Source: Candidatus Gorgonimonas leptogorgiae | GTDB taxonomy: Bacteria > Pseudomonadota > Gammaproteobacteria > Pseudomonadales > Endozoicomonadaceae | NCBI GenBank assembly: GCA_929200515.1 | Contig: CAKNAD010000144.1 | Location: forward strand, 1 to 7,494 | Length of the DNA stretch: 7,494 nt | Direction of reading: 5' to 3' | In this document: one piece after another, positions 6,699 to 7,494 of the stretch | Numbering within the stretch: the first letter of the stretch is position 1 | Layout of the letters: the number at the start of each line of letters is the position of its first letter | Translations under genes and position numbers: made by a program | Notes under the pieces: generated by a model | Told to the model about the DNA's origin: nothing | Database searches by the model: none | What the model saw: the letters and a program-made list of their open reading frames with translations, nothing else

Positions 6699-7060
6699 GA
6701 AATTAAGAAATACCTTAAAAGGTGGGATTTTTAATGATATTTGATACAATGCATATTATTTGATATTAAAATTTTGACTTAACTTATTAGTAGACCACAT
6801 AACGTAGAGATAAAAACTATTGAAAAGTTCAATTATTATTAATTTATACCGCTGTCTTTATGAATGCTCACACCCTAGCGTTTCATTGCTCATTCTATTG
6901 CCAGATTATCATTAGCCATATAATTAGGTGTATGATCTACAAAACACTACCTTAGCTAAAAATTTATAATCACTTGCTGAGAAATTGCATTTTCGACTGC
7001 CACGTGTATATAACTTTAAGATTATAGATAGAAACAGCTTGAAGTTGCATTTAATTTATT
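6699..7060. other. AT-rich stretch without an intact gene
   Basis: No open frame here has both a plausible start site and a coding look. The stretch holds a direct repeat TATTTGATA (6738-6746 and 6757-6765, 19 bp apart) and a small hairpin ACCT-TAAA-AGGT (6712-6723) followed by GGGATTTTT. The minus strand between about 7010 and 6840 gives short protein-like pieces (AISQQVIINF, NLAIE, AMKR, GVSIHKDSG) broken by several stops. These may be the debris of an old gene, loosely like a transposase catalytic region, but the resemblance is too weak to name. Confidence 0.4.
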
Positions 7061-7198
7061 TTATTTTTGTAAGCAATCAGTCCAGTACACATGCCACCAA
7101 GTTGCTGGTCGTTTATAAATATTTTTATGGTATGTGATTTTATCAACTAAGCGCCGATATTTTATACCTTTAGTTGTTATTGGAACTCTGACTTTAAT
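7061..7198 (-). other. Orphan 45-codon open frame, possible gene fragment
   Basis: One minus-strand frame runs from just after a stop to TAA at 7061-7063 without ATG. It encodes a basic, tryptophan-rich peptide that includes KGIKYRRLVDKITYHK and RPATWWHVYWTDCLQK. The composition (three Trp, many Lys and Arg) is unlike random AT-rich DNA, so it may be the C-terminal end of a deleted gene. It overlaps the end of the membrane-protein pseudogene in another frame. No start, no ribosome binding site and no family are recognised. Confidence 0.25.
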
Positions 7199-7350
7199 TT
7201 ATATACCGCAGATGCTGTTGCTCCCATTGTTGCACTAGAAATTATTGCTGCATACATAATTAACTCTCTATTATCATTAATTAACTCCACTAACCTTTTG
7301 TATTATTGAAGCTCTTCTCCTGAAGTATTATAAGCTACCCTCTTTGAAAG
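7177..7350 (-). pseudogene. Truncated paralogue of the small membrane protein, with in-frame stop
   Basis: The minus strand encodes RVAYNTSGEELQ, then TAA (7303-7305), then YKRLVELINDNRELIM, AAIISSATMGATASAVY and KLKSEFQ with a stop at 7177-7179. This aligns with the last 50 or so residues of the 127-aa protein: EREQEIYNRSVELIHHNKDL matches EELQ*YKRLVELINDNREL, and LLYKLARKI matches AVYKLKSEFQ at the very end. The N-terminal half with the first membrane helix cannot be found upstream, where the leader of the right-edge gene begins. The copy is therefore both 5'-truncated and interrupted. Similarity of sequence, order and end point makes common origin convincing; the exact left limit of homology is uncertain. 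Confidence 0.7.
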
Positions 7351-7425
7351 GTGTAGGTGCTAACAGAAAAACTTTTTCATAAAAATATAGTCTAATATAC
7401 AAAAGGACAAAATTAAATAATAATT

Positions 7426-7431
7426 AAGGAG
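7426..7431 (+). promoter_or_regulatory. Strong ribosome binding site of the right-edge gene
   Basis: AAGGAG lies seven bases before the ATG at 7439. It is the best Shine-Dalgarno site in the window and the main reason to call the short open frame after it a gene. No convincing promoter is seen upstream; TATAGT at 7386-7391 resembles a -10 box but lacks a -35 partner. Confidence 0.6.
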
Positions 7432-7438
7432 AGTATTA

Positions 7439-7494
7439 ATGATAAACGAAACTAATAGAACTCTAGAAACAATAGAGCAGATACCAGAAATTAA
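7439..7494 (+). CDS. Start of a gene cut off by the right edge
   Basis: Eighteen complete codons are visible: MINETNRTLETIEQIPEI. They follow a strong ribosome binding site with normal spacing, and the frame is open to the window end. The N-terminus is polar and acidic with no signal peptide yet visible. It is divergent from the membrane-protein pseudogene. The product cannot be identified from this much sequence. Confidence 0.55.
   Translation, partial: MINETNRTLETIEQIPEI

Noticed and set aside
6860..6958. Small plus-strand open frame starting MNAHTLAFHC
   Set aside because: It has no ribosome binding site, about 32 codons only and no recognisable features.
6840..7010. Transposase catalytic-domain remnant on the minus strand
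   Set aside because: Pieces such as AMKR and GVSIHKDSG loosely recall DDE transposases, but stops and frame changes interrupt them every few residues and the match rests on very few positions. Not called.
1..7494. CRISPR array, tRNA, rRNA or riboswitch
   Set aside because: No regularly spaced repeats, no cloverleaf with a TTCRA-type arm and no rRNA-like sequence were seen on either strand.

Overview
The window is AT-rich and reads as a piece of a gammaproteobacterial genome with a host-associated lifestyle. TsaD and FabV are gammaproteobacterial in look. Two adjacent large proteins carry a divergent Fic-type motif followed by a segment that reminds me of Legionella-type Fic-like effectors. 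This points to an intracellular or symbiotic lineage such as the Legionellales; that is an inference from recalled family features, not a database match.

Layout. Positions 1-89 hold the decayed 3' end of an IS200/IS605-type tnpB with its terminal hairpin, the fossil of a mobile element entering from the left. Positions 164-3422 hold two tandem minus-strand paralogues of 515 and 554 aa, apparently expressed from one promoter at 3483-3511. Each has a near-identical N-terminal block, a diverged lysine-rich middle and a near-identical C-terminal block around the motif HIYQDCNGR. Positions 3423-3634 are a divergent intergenic region. Then come two core genes on the plus strand: fabV (enoyl-ACP reductase, 3635-4840), with a good intrinsic terminator, and tsaD (tRNA t6A synthesis, 4984-6012), with its own candidate promoter.

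From 6013 to the right edge the DNA is accessory and decaying. It contains a small two-helix membrane protein gene of unknown function (6221-6604, minus), about 450 bases with no intact gene, and a truncated paralogue of that membrane protein with an in-frame stop (7177-7350). It ends with the first 18 codons of a plus-strand gene with a strong ribosome binding site that runs off the right edge.

How the parts fit. FabV and TsaD are housekeeping genes in separate transcription units. The Fic-like pair on one side and the small membrane protein family on the other look like lineage-specific cargo, with signs of duplication, probable gene conversion, pseudogenisation and past IS activity. The most notable feature is the Fic-like pair: an altered catalytic motif, and a mosaic in which two blocks of about 112 and 117 bp are almost identical in DNA, with only amino-acid-changing differences, inside otherwise strongly diverged genes.
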